Assembly: GCA_016936535.1 (NCBI GenBank)
Contig: JAFGXP010000017.1
Location: 124,001-188,000, forward strand
Direction of reading: 5' to 3'
Origin: Thiotrichales bacterium
Lineage (GTDB): Bacteria; Pseudomonadota; Gammaproteobacteria; Thiomicrospirales; Thiomicrospiraceae
DNA: 64,000 bases
In this document: piece by piece, positions 39,011 through 49,037 of the stretch
How positions within the stretch are numbered: the stretch's first letter is position 1
Layout of the letters: every line of letters begins with the position of its first letter
The notes under the pieces: model-generated
What the model saw: the letters and a program-made list of their open reading frames with translations, nothing else
Told to the model about the DNA's origin: nothing
Database searches by the model: none
Position numbers and translations under genes: made by a program

Positions 39011-39736
39011 TCACAACCAATCTTGCATCCGCGCGCGGATACGTTTTATGGCTTGTGAATGAATCTGACTGACTCGCGATTCACTGACCTCTAAAACCTG
39101 GCCAATCTCTTTGAGGTTTAATTCCTCATCGTAGTAGAGCGCCATAACCAACTGCTCTTTTTCAGGAAGGCGGGCAATCTCTTCCGCCAGCGCCTGACGA
39201 AACCGTTCATCCGCCAAAATTTGTAAAGGCGTGGCTCCACCGCTGACCATACGATCTTCTGATAGCGCATCATGGTCCGGCTCATCGATCGATAAAAGTT
39301 GAGCCGAGCTGGTGTCATTGAGCGCGCGATGGTATTCCTCTAACGAAATGCCCAGTGTCTCCGCGACTTCATGGTCATGCGCTTCACGACCCTGCTGCAC
39401 CTCAACCTGATGAATGGCCTCGCTGATTTCACGCGAACGCCGATGCACCGATCGTGGCGTCCAATCGCCTTTGCGAATTTCATCAAGCATCGCACCACGA
39501 ATACGAATGCCCGCATAGGTTTCAAAACTCGCACCATGCGCATCACTGAACTTTTGCATGGCCTCAATCAAACCAATAATGCCGGCCTGAATCAAATCCT
39601 CTACCTGGACACTGGCTGGCAAACGCCCTTTAAGATGATAGGCAATGCGCTTTACCAGTGGAAGATAGGCTTCAAGATTTCCGACTTGGGTGTTGGTTTG
39701 TTTTTGCACCTGCTGATAAATCTGCGCGCCCGACAT
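39011..39736 (-). CDS. fliA: RNA polymerase sigma-28 factor FliA
   Basis: A 241-residue sigma factor for late flagellar and chemotaxis genes. Region 2 contains LVKRIAYHLKGRLPASVQVEDLIQAGIIGLIEAM in several motifs, followed by GIRIRGAMLDEIRKGDW (2.4), region 3 and the region 4 helix-turn-helix LNLKEIGQVLEVSESRVSQIHSQA. No FlgM anti-sigma gene is present in the window. Confidence 0.96.
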   Translation of the reverse strand: MSGAQIYQQVQKQTNTQVGNLEAYLPLVKRIAYHLKGRLPASVQVEDLIQAGIIGLIEAMQKFSDAHGASFETYAGIRIRGAMLDEIRKGDWTPRSVHRRSREISEAIHQVEVQQGREAHDHEVAETLGISLEEYHRALNDTSSAQLLSIDEPDHDALSEDRMVSGGATPLQILADERFRQALAEEIARLPEKEQLVMALYYDEELNLKEIGQVLEVSESRVSQIHSQAIKRIRARMQDWL

Positions 39737-39812
39737 AAACTGGATGATCCTCGTGGGTTTACGATTTGAAAATGTCAGGCTTGGCGTTTAACAACGCACA
39801 CGACCTTAACCA

Positions 39813-40742
39813 CTAATGCCCTTGAAACAAGTTTTCGACAAAAAACTGTATATAACCAGTGGCATCCGTTTTCACCGGCCAACGTTGTACGGTTTGGGCC
39901 ATCGACTCAAACGATCGGGCTGCCATGCTGGAAGGTCGATGCAAAATGACCGGTATCTGCCGCTGAACCGACTCTTTCAACGCCATATCGTAAGGCACGG
40001 CGCCAAGATAATCCAACGACACCTCCAAAAACTGTTCCGAAACCCGAGCTAACTTGTCGTACAGTTGACGACCGTGGGCCGGTGAGTTCACCATATTGGC
40101 CAGCAAGCGAAAGCGTGTGACCTTGTAATCGCGATTTAATACCTTGATTAAGGCATAGGCGTCTGTAATCGAAGCCGGCTCGTCAGTCACCACCACGATG
40201 ACTTCTTGTGCAGCACGGCAAAAACTCACCACACTGTCGGCAATGCCCGCCGCAGTATCCACAATCAGCACATCGAGTTCATCCGCTAACTCGGCAAAAG
40301 CATTAATAATACCAGCATTTTCCAGTGCATTGAGTTGCGCCATCCGTTTGACACCGGAAGCGGCAGGAATAATTTGCAATCCGCCAGGTCCTTGCTGAAT
40401 CACTTCACGCAAGCTTTTTTTACCCTCTAGAACGTGCGACAAATTATACTCAGCGTGGATGCCTAACATGATATCGACATTCGCTAACCCCATGTCAGCA
40501 TCCATCAGCAAAACGCGATGGCCTATTTTTGACAACGCAATGCCTAAATTGACCGAAACATTGGTTTTGCCCACCCCACCTTTGCCACTGGCAACCGCCA
40601 AAACGCGTAAAGGTCGGCTACGCTCCCTTGTTATCGGCGGCATAGCCGAGCTATTTTGTTCGAGCGCCGACGTTTTTGACGAGGCATTTTGTTGTGCCGA
40701 GGTGTGCAGGGCACGCAGCCCCGCGGCCTGATCACTGAGCAT
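39813..40742 (-). CDS. flhG: Flagellar number regulator, MinD-like ATPase
   Basis: A 309-residue ParA/MinD-family protein (FlhG/FleN). The deviant Walker A is ASGKGGVGKTNVSVNLG, Walker B is LLMDADMGLANVDIMLG, and DTAAGIADSVV follows. An N-terminal extension of about 40 residues (SDQAAGLRALHTSAQQNASS) holds the DQAxxLR motif that binds FlhF. It limits flagellar number with FlhF and restrains FleQ. It overlaps flhF by 11 bases. Confidence 0.95.
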   Translation of the reverse strand: MLSDQAAGLRALHTSAQQNASSKTSALEQNSSAMPPITRERSRPLRVLAVASGKGGVGKTNVSVNLGIALSKIGHRVLLMDADMGLANVDIMLGIHAEYNLSHVLEGKKSLREVIQQGPGGLQIIPAASGVKRMAQLNALENAGIINAFAELADELDVLIVDTAAGIADSVVSFCRAAQEVIVVVTDEPASITDAYALIKVLNRDYKVTRFRLLANMVNSPAHGRQLYDKLARVSEQFLEVSLDYLGAVPYDMALKESVQRQIPVILHRPSSMAARSFESMAQTVQRWPVKTDATGYIQFFVENLFQGH

Positions 40743-41895
40743 TTGACATCTCCTTTGCCAATCCTAAACGTAAACCCCGCTCATCCAGGGGTTGCGGCTG
40801 CTGCTGGCCGAGCACCATGGCACGATCAATTAAATCTGCCGGGCGCGCTCGCTCCAAATCTTCTGGCACTCGCTGCCCAGTACTTAAATAACTCAGCGGT
40901 AAGTTCGATTCGCTTAAGACCGTCAACGCATTTCCCAAACCGGTGGCTTCGTCAAGTTTGGTGAGGATGCAACCCCGTAAAACGACTTCACCGAACGAAC
41001 GAACAATGTCACGCATGACACTCAACTGCGTTGCCGCCGACATCACCAAATAATTGTGTACCATATTAATGCCCTGATGACCTGAGGTCAGCTGACGGGA
41101 CAGCTGTAAATCACGCTGACTCATTCCGGCCGTATCAATTAGCACCAGTTTTTTATGAGCCAAAGAGGTTAATAAGCTGTACAGCTCGCCTTGCGTATTG
41201 GCGACATAAACCGGTACCTGAATCAAATCGGCAAACAACTTTAGTTGAGCTTGAGCGCCAATTTTATAACCATCGGTTGTAATCAAGGCCAAATCGGTTG
41301 GGCTATGGCGAATCACAAAACGACTCGCCAACTTCGCAATTGTGGTGGTTTTCCCCACCCCTGTTGGTCCAACTAAAGCCAAAATGCCGCCGCGTTCGAG
41401 AGGATCGCGCTCCTCTTCTTGTAAACCATTTTGTAAATGCTGCAAAATTCTGGGCCACTCTAGAGCGCCGCTCGCTGCCGTTTGTTCGATCAACATTTCG
41501 CTGAGCTCCCAACCGAGCCCTAACGCCATTAAACGCTTTAGCAGTGCGACTTTTTCCGGCTTAGCAAGCGCTTCTTGCCCCCAGGCCAAACCCGAAACCT
41601 GACTTTCCAGCAGATGACGAACCTGAGCCAATTCTTGCGCCATGCGCTGTATATCGGCGGTTGAGGCAGAGGGCGCTTCAAATCCGCCTAAGGGCGAGGA
41701 AGTATTGGTCTTCAGTGGATTTATTGGGGTAGGCGGCTCGGATTCGGGGGAATCGGAAGGCTCCAAGGCTGCCACAATTTCGACACCTTCTTCGGTCTCT
41801 CTTGTCGATAAAATGACAGCTTCATCGCCATGCGCTGCGCGGACAGCATTCATCGCTTGACGCATCGTCGGTGCGAAATAGCGTTTAATGTGCAT
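40732..41895 (-). CDS. flhF: Flagellar biosynthesis SRP-type GTPase FlhF
   Basis: A 387-residue SRP GTPase that places the polar flagellum. The basic N-terminus begins MHIKRYFAPTMRQAMNAVR, a linker and N domain follow, and the G domain has G1 GPTGVGKTTTIAKLA, DGYKIGAQAQL, G3 LIDTAGMSQRD, and LTKLDEATGLG. Its presence with FlhG points to a polar flagellum. It lies between flhA (the stop directly precedes its start) and flhG. Confidence 0.96.
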   Translation of the reverse strand: MHIKRYFAPTMRQAMNAVRAAHGDEAVILSTRETEEGVEIVAALEPSDSPESEPPTPINPLKTNTSSPLGGFEAPSASTADIQRMAQELAQVRHLLESQVSGLAWGQEALAKPEKVALLKRLMALGLGWELSEMLIEQTAASGALEWPRILQHLQNGLQEEERDPLERGGILALVGPTGVGKTTTIAKLASRFVIRHSPTDLALITTDGYKIGAQAQLKLFADLIQVPVYVANTQGELYSLLTSLAHKKLVLIDTAGMSQRDLQLSRQLTSGHQGINMVHNYLVMSAATQLSVMRDIVRSFGEVVLRGCILTKLDEATGLGNALTVLSESNLPLSYLSTGQRVPEDLERARPADLIDRAMVLGQQQPQPLDERGLRLGLAKEMSNAQ

Positions 41896-44010
41896 CTAGC
41901 CTCCTTGCCCTACGTTAGCAACCACACTAATTTGGCGATTTTCCGGCACCTCTGAATAGGCCAAAATCACCAAATTTTGCAAGCTAAAGCGGAATAAACG
42001 CGCCAGTTGCGCTCGAATCTGCGGTGCAACCAGTAAAACAGGCGTTTGCCCGCCTACTTCGATTTTTTGCGCCTGCTCTTTAAGCGTTCCATGCAACCGT
42101 TCAGCCAACCCAGGATCAATCGCTAACTGCCCTTCCGGTGCGCCTTGAGTGGCTTTAAGCAAAAGTTGTTCCAAACTTGGATCCAAAGTAATCACCTTGA
42201 GTTCACCCTCATTCCCAACCAACTGCTGAACAATCGATCGACCGAGAGCCGCTCGCACTAACATAGTGAAATCCGCAGCACTTTTCACCGAATCAGCGGC
42301 CGCCGTTAGGGTTTCAAGAATGGTGCGCATATCCCGAATGGAGACCTTTTCTTGCAAGAGATTCTGTAACACCTTAACCAAAGTGGCTAGAGCCATTTTT
42401 TCAGGAATCAGTTCCGCCACCAATTTGGGAGAGCTTTGCTTGAGCTTATCCAATAATTGCTGAACTTCATCATGCCCAAGCAGCTGATAAGCGTAATCTT
42501 GAATCAATTGACTGATGTGAGTTGCCACGACCGTACTGGCATCCACCACCGTATAACCTAATGCCTGAGCCTGATCTTGCACTTCAGGAGCAATCCAGAC
42601 CGCTTCGAGACCAAATGCCGGATCAGTGGTTTTCAGCCCATTTACATCGCCGAAAACTTGGCCTGGGTTAATGGCCAGCTCTTTATCAGGATAGATTTCC
42701 CCTTGGCCCGAATCCACTCCCATCAGCATAATCCGATAGTGATTGGGTTTTAGGTCGAGATTATCGCGGATATGCACGGGCGGAACCAAAAAACCCAATT
42801 CTTGCGAAACCTTACGTCGCACCCCTTTAATCCGATCCAGCAGTTGACCATTCTGGCTTTGATCAACCATAGGAATTAAACGGTAACCCACCTCTAAGCC
42901 CAAAACATCAACATTTTGGACATCCTCCCAAGTCAACTCTTTGGGTTTATTCACCTCTACACCACTCTGTTCCAACGGCATGGAAGTAGTTTGGACTTGC
43001 TGCTGTTGCTGGCGATGAATCCAGTAGGCTCCTGCTCCAGCAACACTGGCGAAAGTTAAAAAAGCAACATTAGGCATTCCGGGAATCAAGCCCATAAAAC
43101 CAATCACCCCAGCCGTGGTACCAAGCGCTTTTGGATGGGAAAACATCTGGGCTTGCATCTGTTCGCCCATGTCTTGCCTTTCTGTGCCGCTAACTCGGGT
43201 CACAATAATCGCCGTCGCGGTGGAGAGAATCAATGCGGGAATCTGTGCAACTAAACCATCACCCAGTGTCAAGATGGTGTAAATCTCCGCCGCCTCAGAA
43301 AAGGCAAGATCGTGTTGCGCCATGCCAATTGCAAAACCGCCCACCAAGTTGATAAACAGAATAAACAGGCCAGCAATCGCATCGCCGCGAACAAACTTGC
43401 TAGCTCCATCCATCGACCCATAAAACTCAGCCTCGGTCGCTACTTCAGCGCGTCTTTGCTGAGCCTGCTCTTGGGTAATCAAACCCGCGTTCAAATCCGC
43501 GTCAATCGCCATTTGTTTACCAGGCATCGAATCCAGCGTAAAACGGGCGCTGACTTCCGCAACGCGTCCAGCCCCTTTGGTAATCACCACAAAATTGATC
43601 ACCACTAAAATCGCGAACACCACCAACCCCACGGCATAGTTGCCGCCAATTACAAACTCACCGAACGCCTGAATCACTTCACCGGCGGCATCTTCACCTT
43701 GATGTCCTTCTAGTAGAATCACGCGAGTTGAAGCGATATTGAGCGATAAACGAAATAGGGTGGCAACGAGAATAATGGTGGGGAAAACCGCAAAATCTAA
43801 CGGGCGTTTGGCATATAAGGTCACCATTAACACCACCAGTGATAACGCGATGTTAAAGGTAAAGAAAATATCCAACAGAAATGGTGGCAGTGGGATGGTC
43901 ACCATGCCTAAGAGCGCTAAGACCGCAATGGGCACCATGAGGCTCTTGCTTAAACGATCCTTAGCGATATTTGCAAACAGATTGAGTTTCATCACCCTTT
44001 TCCATGTCAA
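41896..44010 (-). CDS. flhA: Flagellar export gate protein FlhA
   Basis: A 704-residue inner-membrane protein with about eight helices in the first 330 residues, including SARFTLDSMPGKQMAIDADLNAG (the conserved FHIPEP loop, in parts), and a cytoplasmic export-docking domain. It forms the nonameric ring that receives chaperone-substrate complexes. The frame starts at TTG 44010, which has AAGGAAGG upstream; the alternative ATG at 43992 (MKLNLFANIAKD) is closer to homologues' starts but has a cramped ribosome site, so the exact start is uncertain by six residues. Confidence 0.95.
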   Translation of the reverse strand: MTWKRVMKLNLFANIAKDRLSKSLMVPIAVLALLGMVTIPLPPFLLDIFFTFNIALSLVVLMVTLYAKRPLDFAVFPTIILVATLFRLSLNIASTRVILLEGHQGEDAAGEVIQAFGEFVIGGNYAVGLVVFAILVVINFVVITKGAGRVAEVSARFTLDSMPGKQMAIDADLNAGLITQEQAQQRRAEVATEAEFYGSMDGASKFVRGDAIAGLFILFINLVGGFAIGMAQHDLAFSEAAEIYTILTLGDGLVAQIPALILSTATAIIVTRVSGTERQDMGEQMQAQMFSHPKALGTTAGVIGFMGLIPGMPNVAFLTFASVAGAGAYWIHRQQQQQVQTTSMPLEQSGVEVNKPKELTWEDVQNVDVLGLEVGYRLIPMVDQSQNGQLLDRIKGVRRKVSQELGFLVPPVHIRDNLDLKPNHYRIMLMGVDSGQGEIYPDKELAINPGQVFGDVNGLKTTDPAFGLEAVWIAPEVQDQAQALGYTVVDASTVVATHISQLIQDYAYQLLGHDEVQQLLDKLKQSSPKLVAELIPEKMALATLVKVLQNLLQEKVSIRDMRTILETLTAAADSVKSAADFTMLVRAALGRSIVQQLVGNEGELKVITLDPSLEQLLLKATQGAPEGQLAIDPGLAERLHGTLKEQAQKIEVGGQTPVLLVAPQIRAQLARLFRFSLQNLVILAYSEVPENRQISVVANVGQGG

Positions 44011-44033
44011 CGCCTTCCTTGGCTCTGCAGCGT

Positions 44034-45158
44034 CTATTGCGTACGTAAGCCCTGCGGAATCGGTAAGTTGGCAAAATCCAATGTCTGAGCGGTGCCCTGC
44101 TCTTTCAGTTGATAAACATAAGCCAGAACGGCAGCCACCGCTTTAAAAAGATCGTACGGAATCGGTCGATCAATTTCGGCATTATAGTACAAAGCCCGCG
44201 CCAAAGGCGGCGCCTCAATCATTGGCACCCCATGCTCTTTTGCAAGGGTGCGAATCTGCGCTGCCATAAAATCACTGCCTATCGCCAAGACGAAAGGTTC
44301 ACTCATCTGCAAAGGATCGTATTTTAGCGCCACGGCAAAGTGTGTTGGGTTGGTGATCACCACATCGGCTTGTGGCACTTTTTGCATCATTCGTCGCTGC
44401 GACATGGCTCGTTGCATCTGGCGAATTCGCCCTTTTACCTCGGGATTCCCTTCCTGCTGTTTAAACTCTTCTTTAACTTCCTGCTTGGTCATTTTCAACT
44501 GACGGTTATAGTTCCAGAGTTGAAAAGGCACATCAATAATAGCCACCAAAAGTAGGGAAAGACTCGCAAAAATAAAGGCTTGTACGATTAAGCTCGCCGC
44601 ATGTGCTAACGCAAAATCTTTTGGCTCAACCCCCAACCCTAGCAATTCACCAAAGGTTAAATAGACAAATGCCCCCGCCATGCTCATCACGAGCAAAAAC
44701 TTCGCCAATGCCTTAAACAGTTCCATTAAAGCTTGAGTTGAAAAAAGCCGTTTCAGCCCTTTGATTGGGTTTAGTTTGGAAAATTTGGGCGCCATGGCCT
44801 GCGCACTAAATGCCCAGCCGCCCAACAACATCGGCGAAAGAATCGCAATCAAAACCATCAGTAAAAGGAAAGGCAACGTCATCCATAAAGATGCCAAGAG
44901 TAAGGCCAGAATTTGATCGGTCAGCTTAAGCGTATCAAACGCCACTTCGCGCGGAAAACTCAGTCCGCCGCTTAAAATCATGGCGAAATCCGCCATCATA
45001 CCTTGACCAAAAACATAGAAAAACAGCGCTGCACCGAGTGTCATCAGTAAGGTGGTGAGCTCTTTTGAACGAGGGATGTCGCCTTTTTCACGGGCGTCAC
45101 GTAGTTTTTTATCGGAAGGGTCTTCGGATTTTTCGCTGCCGTCTTCGTTTTCTGCCAT
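44034..45158 (-). CDS. flhB: Flagellar export switch protein FlhB
   Basis: A 374-residue protein. The N-terminal membrane domain has four helices (about 30-215), and the cytoplasmic domain carries the self-cleavage motif NPTH in VVITNPTHFAVALKYD. It switches export from hook to filament substrates in response to FliK. SEDPSDKKLRDAREKGDIPRSKE in the N-terminus (in part) is typical. It sits between fliR and flhA. Confidence 0.96.
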   Translation of the reverse strand: MAENEDGSEKSEDPSDKKLRDAREKGDIPRSKELTTLLMTLGAALFFYVFGQGMMADFAMILSGGLSFPREVAFDTLKLTDQILALLLASLWMTLPFLLLMVLIAILSPMLLGGWAFSAQAMAPKFSKLNPIKGLKRLFSTQALMELFKALAKFLLVMSMAGAFVYLTFGELLGLGVEPKDFALAHAASLIVQAFIFASLSLLLVAIIDVPFQLWNYNRQLKMTKQEVKEEFKQQEGNPEVKGRIRQMQRAMSQRRMMQKVPQADVVITNPTHFAVALKYDPLQMSEPFVLAIGSDFMAAQIRTLAKEHGVPMIEAPPLARALYYNAEIDRPIPYDLFKAVAAVLAYVYQLKEQGTAQTLDFANLPIPQGLRTQ

Positions 45159-45173
45159 TACTCTCTCTCCGCG

Positions 45174-45956
45174 TTATGGCGTATGCAGTTGCAATTGGCG
45201 CAGGGTCTGCACCGCCTGATGCACCAAGTCCTGAAGATGCGGCAAAATGATTGGCGTAGTCAATGCCAACATCAACAAACCGGCCAATAAGGTCACCGGA
45301 AAACCGACCGCAAAAATATTTAATGCAGGTGCGGCGCGGGTCACGACACCGAACGCAATATTGATTAGCAAAAGCGCGGTGATGGCCGGCAGAGCAACCA
45401 ACACACCGGCGCTGAACATATAACCACCAAACTCGACAAGCGTCCACAGACTCTGTGGCGTAAAAAGAGAGGTTCCGACCGGTAAATAATCAAAACTGTC
45501 AATCACCACCTGTAATACCAGCAAATGTCCGTTTAATGCCAAAAAAAGCAAGGTAACAAAAATCACAAAATACTGTGACACCACCGGTGTACTCACGCCA
45601 CTGGTTGGATCCGCCATTTGTGCAAACGCCAAACCCATGCCCATTGCAATTAAATAACCGGCCATCACAAAAGCCTGAAACACCACTAAAAACATCAAAC
45701 CCATCGCCAAACCAATCACCACCTGTTGCAAGAGATAACCGATTCCCTGCGCACTGAATGGATCAACTGGCGGTGGCAAACTCAGCGCAGGCGCGGCAAC
45801 CAGAGTAATAAAAAATGCCAACAACACTTTGGCGCGCGCGGGATAAGCACGCACACCAAATATAGGAATAATCGAGAGCATCGCGCCGATTCGCACAAAC
45901 GGATAAAAATACAACCCTACCGCTTGCAAAAATTCCGCGTAGGAGAAACTCATCAC
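45174..45956 (-). CDS. fliR: Flagellar export pore protein FliR
   Basis: A 260-residue hydrophobic protein with about six helices, one subunit of the FliP5Q4R1 pore. Family segments are YFYPFVRIGAMLSIIPIFG, GLAMGLMFLVVFQAFVMAG and the DPTSG loop. It ends 15 bases before flhB and begins two bases after fliQ. Confidence 0.94.
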   Translation of the reverse strand: MMSFSYAEFLQAVGLYFYPFVRIGAMLSIIPIFGVRAYPARAKVLLAFFITLVAAPALSLPPPVDPFSAQGIGYLLQQVVIGLAMGLMFLVVFQAFVMAGYLIAMGMGLAFAQMADPTSGVSTPVVSQYFVIFVTLLFLALNGHLLVLQVVIDSFDYLPVGTSLFTPQSLWTLVEFGGYMFSAGVLVALPAITALLLINIAFGVVTRAAPALNIFAVGFPVTLLAGLLMLALTTPIILPHLQDLVHQAVQTLRQLQLHTP

Positions 45957-45958
45957 CG

Positions 45959-46231
45959 CTACCCGATATAGGCCGGAATGTTCATAATCAATTCACGGCT
46001 AAACGAAATTAAGGTCGTCAACATCCAAGGACCAGCGACAATCAAGGCCACCACCACTATGGCTAATTTAGGGATAAAGCTGAGCGTCATTTCATTGATT
46101 TGAGTCGCTGCTTGAAACATCCCGACCAATAAGCCGATAATCAAAGCGGGAATCAACAAGGGCGCTGAGAGGAGAACGGTAATTTCTAACATTTTCTCAC
46201 CCAAGGTCAACACAAATTCCTGTTGCATCAA
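45959..46231 (-). CDS. fliQ: Flagellar export pore protein FliQ
   Basis: A 90-residue protein with two membrane helices, normal FliQ size. Conserved segments are [28 protein letters not shown] and [12 protein letters not shown] (in parts). Its start overlaps the fliP stop by four bases, indicating translational coupling. Confidence 0.95.
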   Translation of the reverse strand: MMQQEFVLTLGEKMLEITVLLSAPLLIPALIIGLLVGMFQAATQINEMTLSFIPKLAIVVVALIVAGPWMLTTLISFSRELIMNIPAYIG

Positions 46232-46971
46232 ATACCTCCGGGTACCACAAAACTATTGGCTAAAGTGCCAACTACCAATGCCCAACCGTCAATCAGCACA
46301 AACAGCATTAGCTTAAACGGCAGCGAAATAATCATCGGTGAAAGCATCATCATCCCCATTGACATCAATAAGCTCGACACCACCAAATCAATAATGAGAA
46401 AGGGAATAAACAACATGAACCCAATTTGAAAAGCCGTTTTAAGTTCGGACGTCATAAAAGCCGGTACCAGAACTCGAAAGGGTACGGATTGCGGCTCGGT
46501 TAGCGTCACTTCGGCCATCTCGGCAAACATCGCCAAATCATCTTCACGCGTTTGCTGCAGCATAAATTCGTGCATTGGCTTTGCCGCCACCTCAACCGCG
46601 TCTCGAAATGGCATCTGCTCTTCCATGTAGGGTTGCACGGCTTGATCATAGATTTTGTCAAACACCGGCGCCATGATGAACAAGGTCAAAAAAAGCGCTA
46701 AACCAATCAAGACTTGGTTTGACGGGGTTTGCATGGTGCCAAGAGCTTGACGCAAAAGCGCCAGCACAATCACTATCCGCAAAAAGGAGGTGGTCGCAAT
46801 CAAAGCCGCTGGTAAAAGCGTTAACCCCGTCATCACTAGCAAAATTTGCAAGGTCAAACTGTAATCTTGATTGCCTTCGGCATCGGTTTCTACTGTAAAA
46901 GCGGGAATCCCCGGTTCGGCCCAAACCAAAGTCGGGAAGAGTGGCAATAACAACAGTAAAAATCGAATCAC
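46228..46971 (-). CDS. fliP: Flagellar export pore protein FliP
   Basis: A 247-residue protein with a cleavable signal peptide (about 1-18, cleavage near VWA) and four helices. Signature segments are [61 protein letters not shown] and [18 protein letters not shown]. It overlaps fliO and fliQ by four bases on either side. Confidence 0.96.
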   Translation of the reverse strand: MIRFLLLLLPLFPTLVWAEPGIPAFTVETDAEGNQDYSLTLQILLVMTGLTLLPAALIATTSFLRIVIVLALLRQALGTMQTPSNQVLIGLALFLTLFIMAPVFDKIYDQAVQPYMEEQMPFRDAVEVAAKPMHEFMLQQTREDDLAMFAEMAEVTLTEPQSVPFRVLVPAFMTSELKTAFQIGFMLFIPFLIIDLVVSSLLMSMGMMMLSPMIISLPFKLMLFVLIDGWALVVGTLANSFVVPGGI

Positions 46972-47510
46972 AAGTTAGGCTCCTTTGACTCCGAACCAGC
47001 GGATTGAGAGGAATCGGCTGCGGCCGGCATCGCATTCTTACGCTGTAGCGCCTCTTGCAAACGCTGTGCAAACGCCCCCGAAAACGGAGCCACAGAGGTT
47101 TCGGTTGGCAAACTCACCGGTTCCGCCAACTGATGCAACGCACTGATTTTATTGGCAGTCACCCCAACTAAAATTTGCTCTTTCCCCACTTGTAACAGCA
47201 GAATGCGCTCACGTGGCCCAACGGACAAAGCACCTAATACCTTTAGTTGACCTTCCGCAACCCCGGCAAAGCGCCCATAACGCCGTAATAACCAAGCAGA
47301 AATAAAAATAATCAACAGAATCAGTAAAAGCGAGAAAAAGATTTGGGCAAAATAATCTGTCGGCTGCACCACCGATTCACCAATCTGAGGGGTTTGGCCA
47401 AGCGTTTGTTCAGCTAAAAGAGCGCTTGAGAATCCACCAAGGAACAATCCCAAAAATCCGTGGAACAGCCTGGTTACAAATATTGACCAAGAAGAGGCAC
47501 TGAGCTGCAT
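46968..47510 (-). CDS. fliO: Flagellar biosynthesis protein FliO
   Basis: A 180-residue protein. The N-terminal hydrophobic stretch (about 10-30) may be a signal peptide, a second helix (about 60-82, [19 protein letters not shown]) anchors it, and the cytoplasmic part has [19 protein letters not shown] as in FliO. AAAGGA seven bases before ATG 47510 decides the start; the open frame extends to 47555. FliO assists FliP assembly. Coupled to fliP by a four-base overlap. Confidence 0.88.
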   Translation of the reverse strand: MQLSASSWSIFVTRLFHGFLGLFLGGFSSALLAEQTLGQTPQIGESVVQPTDYFAQIFFSLLLILLIIFISAWLLRRYGRFAGVAEGQLKVLGALSVGPRERILLLQVGKEQILVGVTANKISALHQLAEPVSLPTETSVAPFSGAFAQRLQEALQRKNAMPAAADSSQSAGSESKEPNL

Positions 47511-47576
47511 GAAACCGTCCTTTGCAGGCATTCTTGGCAAGCCACTTTGCTGCAACCGCTAAGAATGCGTTAACGC

Positions 47577-48002
47577 TTATTTGAGCTTACGAATCCGCTC
47601 TTGTGGGCTGATCACATCTGTCAAGCGCACACCAAATTTATCATTAATAACGACCACTTCACCGTGGGCAATCAGCGTGCCGTTGACCAACAAATCCAAA
47701 GGCTCACCCGCCAAACGATCCATTTCAATGACTGAACCTTGGGTATAGGAAAGCAAATTGCGAATCGAAACCTTTGCGCGGCCAATTTCCAATTGCAGGG
47801 TAACGGGGACATCCAGCAGAACATCCAAATCCACTTTGCTTTTACCCGAGCCAGTACTGTCAGAAATCTCTTCAAAACTGGCTTTATCCGCCTGTTCGGC
47901 GAGGGCCGCACCCCATGGGTCTTCATCGTTGGCTTTTTTTTCAGCCTCGGCCTGTTCGGCAAGCGCATCACCCCAAGCGCTTAGATCATCCTGTTCACTC
48001 AC
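47577..48002 (-). CDS. fliN: Flagellar C-ring protein FliN
   Basis: A 141-residue protein. An acidic N-terminal segment (about 1-55, with repeated DALAEQAE-like units) precedes the SpoA domain: LDVPVTLQLEIGRAKVSIRNLL, GSVIEMDRLAGEPLDLLVNG and GEVVVINDKFGVRLTDV. It forms the switch complex with FliM and FliG. Its start overlaps the fliM stop by eight bases. Confidence 0.95.
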   Translation of the reverse strand: MSEQDDLSAWGDALAEQAEAEKKANDEDPWGAALAEQADKASFEEISDSTGSGKSKVDLDVLLDVPVTLQLEIGRAKVSIRNLLSYTQGSVIEMDRLAGEPLDLLVNGTLIAHGEVVVINDKFGVRLTDVISPQERIRKLK

Positions 48003-49014
48003 TGTACCACTCCTTTACGTTTTCCACTGTGCGTTCCAAGTAGGCGGGATGATGCAAAATCTGTTCCACCTTGACTGCTTTTTTGTCGCGGCTGCGTCCG
48101 AGTTTCCCGCGCAAAATTGCAATGTCTTCTGCCTTGACAGTGACCTGCTCGGGCATTTCAATCGGAATAATATCGCCGGTTTTCATTTTCATCAGACCGT
48201 CAAAACTCATAACAATCTCAAGCAGATTGACGCTCAAATCAATTTCAATATTTTTTGCCTCTTCGCGCAGCGTTCGCGACCAACGATTGTCGCCCTCACC
48301 TTGCAGGTTTTGCATCCCTTCTTCCAGCTTATCGCGCACCGGTTCTAACATGGCGTAAGGCATGACAATATCTACTCGACCTTCAACACCTTCAAAACGG
48401 ATATTAATTGGGCTGACCACAATCATATCGGTCGGATCGACAATCCCAGCAAACTTAGGATTCATCTCCGAGTGCATATACTCAATCTCAATATCCATCA
48501 CAGGGCCCCATGCCTTGCGTAAATTTTGGGCAATGATATTGAGAATGCTGCGGACCATGCTCATTTCAACCGGGGTGTATTCGCGCCCCTCGATTTTGAA
48601 CGGCAGTAACCCGGTGCCACCAAAGTAAATATCAACCGCAGTAAAAACCAATTTACTGTCTAAGGTGAACAAGGAAACGCCATTGAGTGGATTAATTCGA
48701 TAGATATTCAGACTGGTTGGCACATACAAATTACGCAGATAATCAATCATCTTAATGATTTTGACCTCGGAAGCAGTGACCTCCACACTGGCCATAATCA
48801 TCTCATTAAAATGGCGCTGAAATCCTCTGGCAAAACGCTCGTTGATAATATCCAAGGCTGGCAAACGGCCGCGTACAATCCGTTCCTGATTGGTAAAATC
48901 ATAGACCTTAGCGCCCGCCGCCTCTGCGCCGCGATCGGTTTCGGTTTCAATATCACCGCCCCCCATCCCTTTGAGCAGAGCATCTACTTCATCTTGACTG
49001 AGAATATCATCCAT
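47995..49014 (-). CDS. fliM: Flagellar motor switch protein FliM
   Basis: A 339-residue protein. The N-terminal CheY-P-binding peptide is DILSQDEVDALLKGM. The middle CheC-like domain contains IINERFARGFQRHFNEMI, and the C-terminal SpoA domain pairs with FliN. FGGTGLLPFKIEGREYTPVE carries the GGXG motif that binds FliG. Length is normal. Confidence 0.97.
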   Translation of the reverse strand: MDDILSQDEVDALLKGMGGGDIETETDRGAEAAGAKVYDFTNQERIVRGRLPALDIINERFARGFQRHFNEMIMASVEVTASEVKIIKMIDYLRNLYVPTSLNIYRINPLNGVSLFTLDSKLVFTAVDIYFGGTGLLPFKIEGREYTPVEMSMVRSILNIIAQNLRKAWGPVMDIEIEYMHSEMNPKFAGIVDPTDMIVVSPINIRFEGVEGRVDIVMPYAMLEPVRDKLEEGMQNLQGEGDNRWSRTLREEAKNIEIDLSVNLLEIVMSFDGLMKMKTGDIIPIEMPEQVTVKAEDIAILRGKLGRSRDKKAVKVEQILHHPAYLERTVENVKEWYSE

Positions 49015-49037
49015 TTTACCTGTCCATCGTTAGGCGC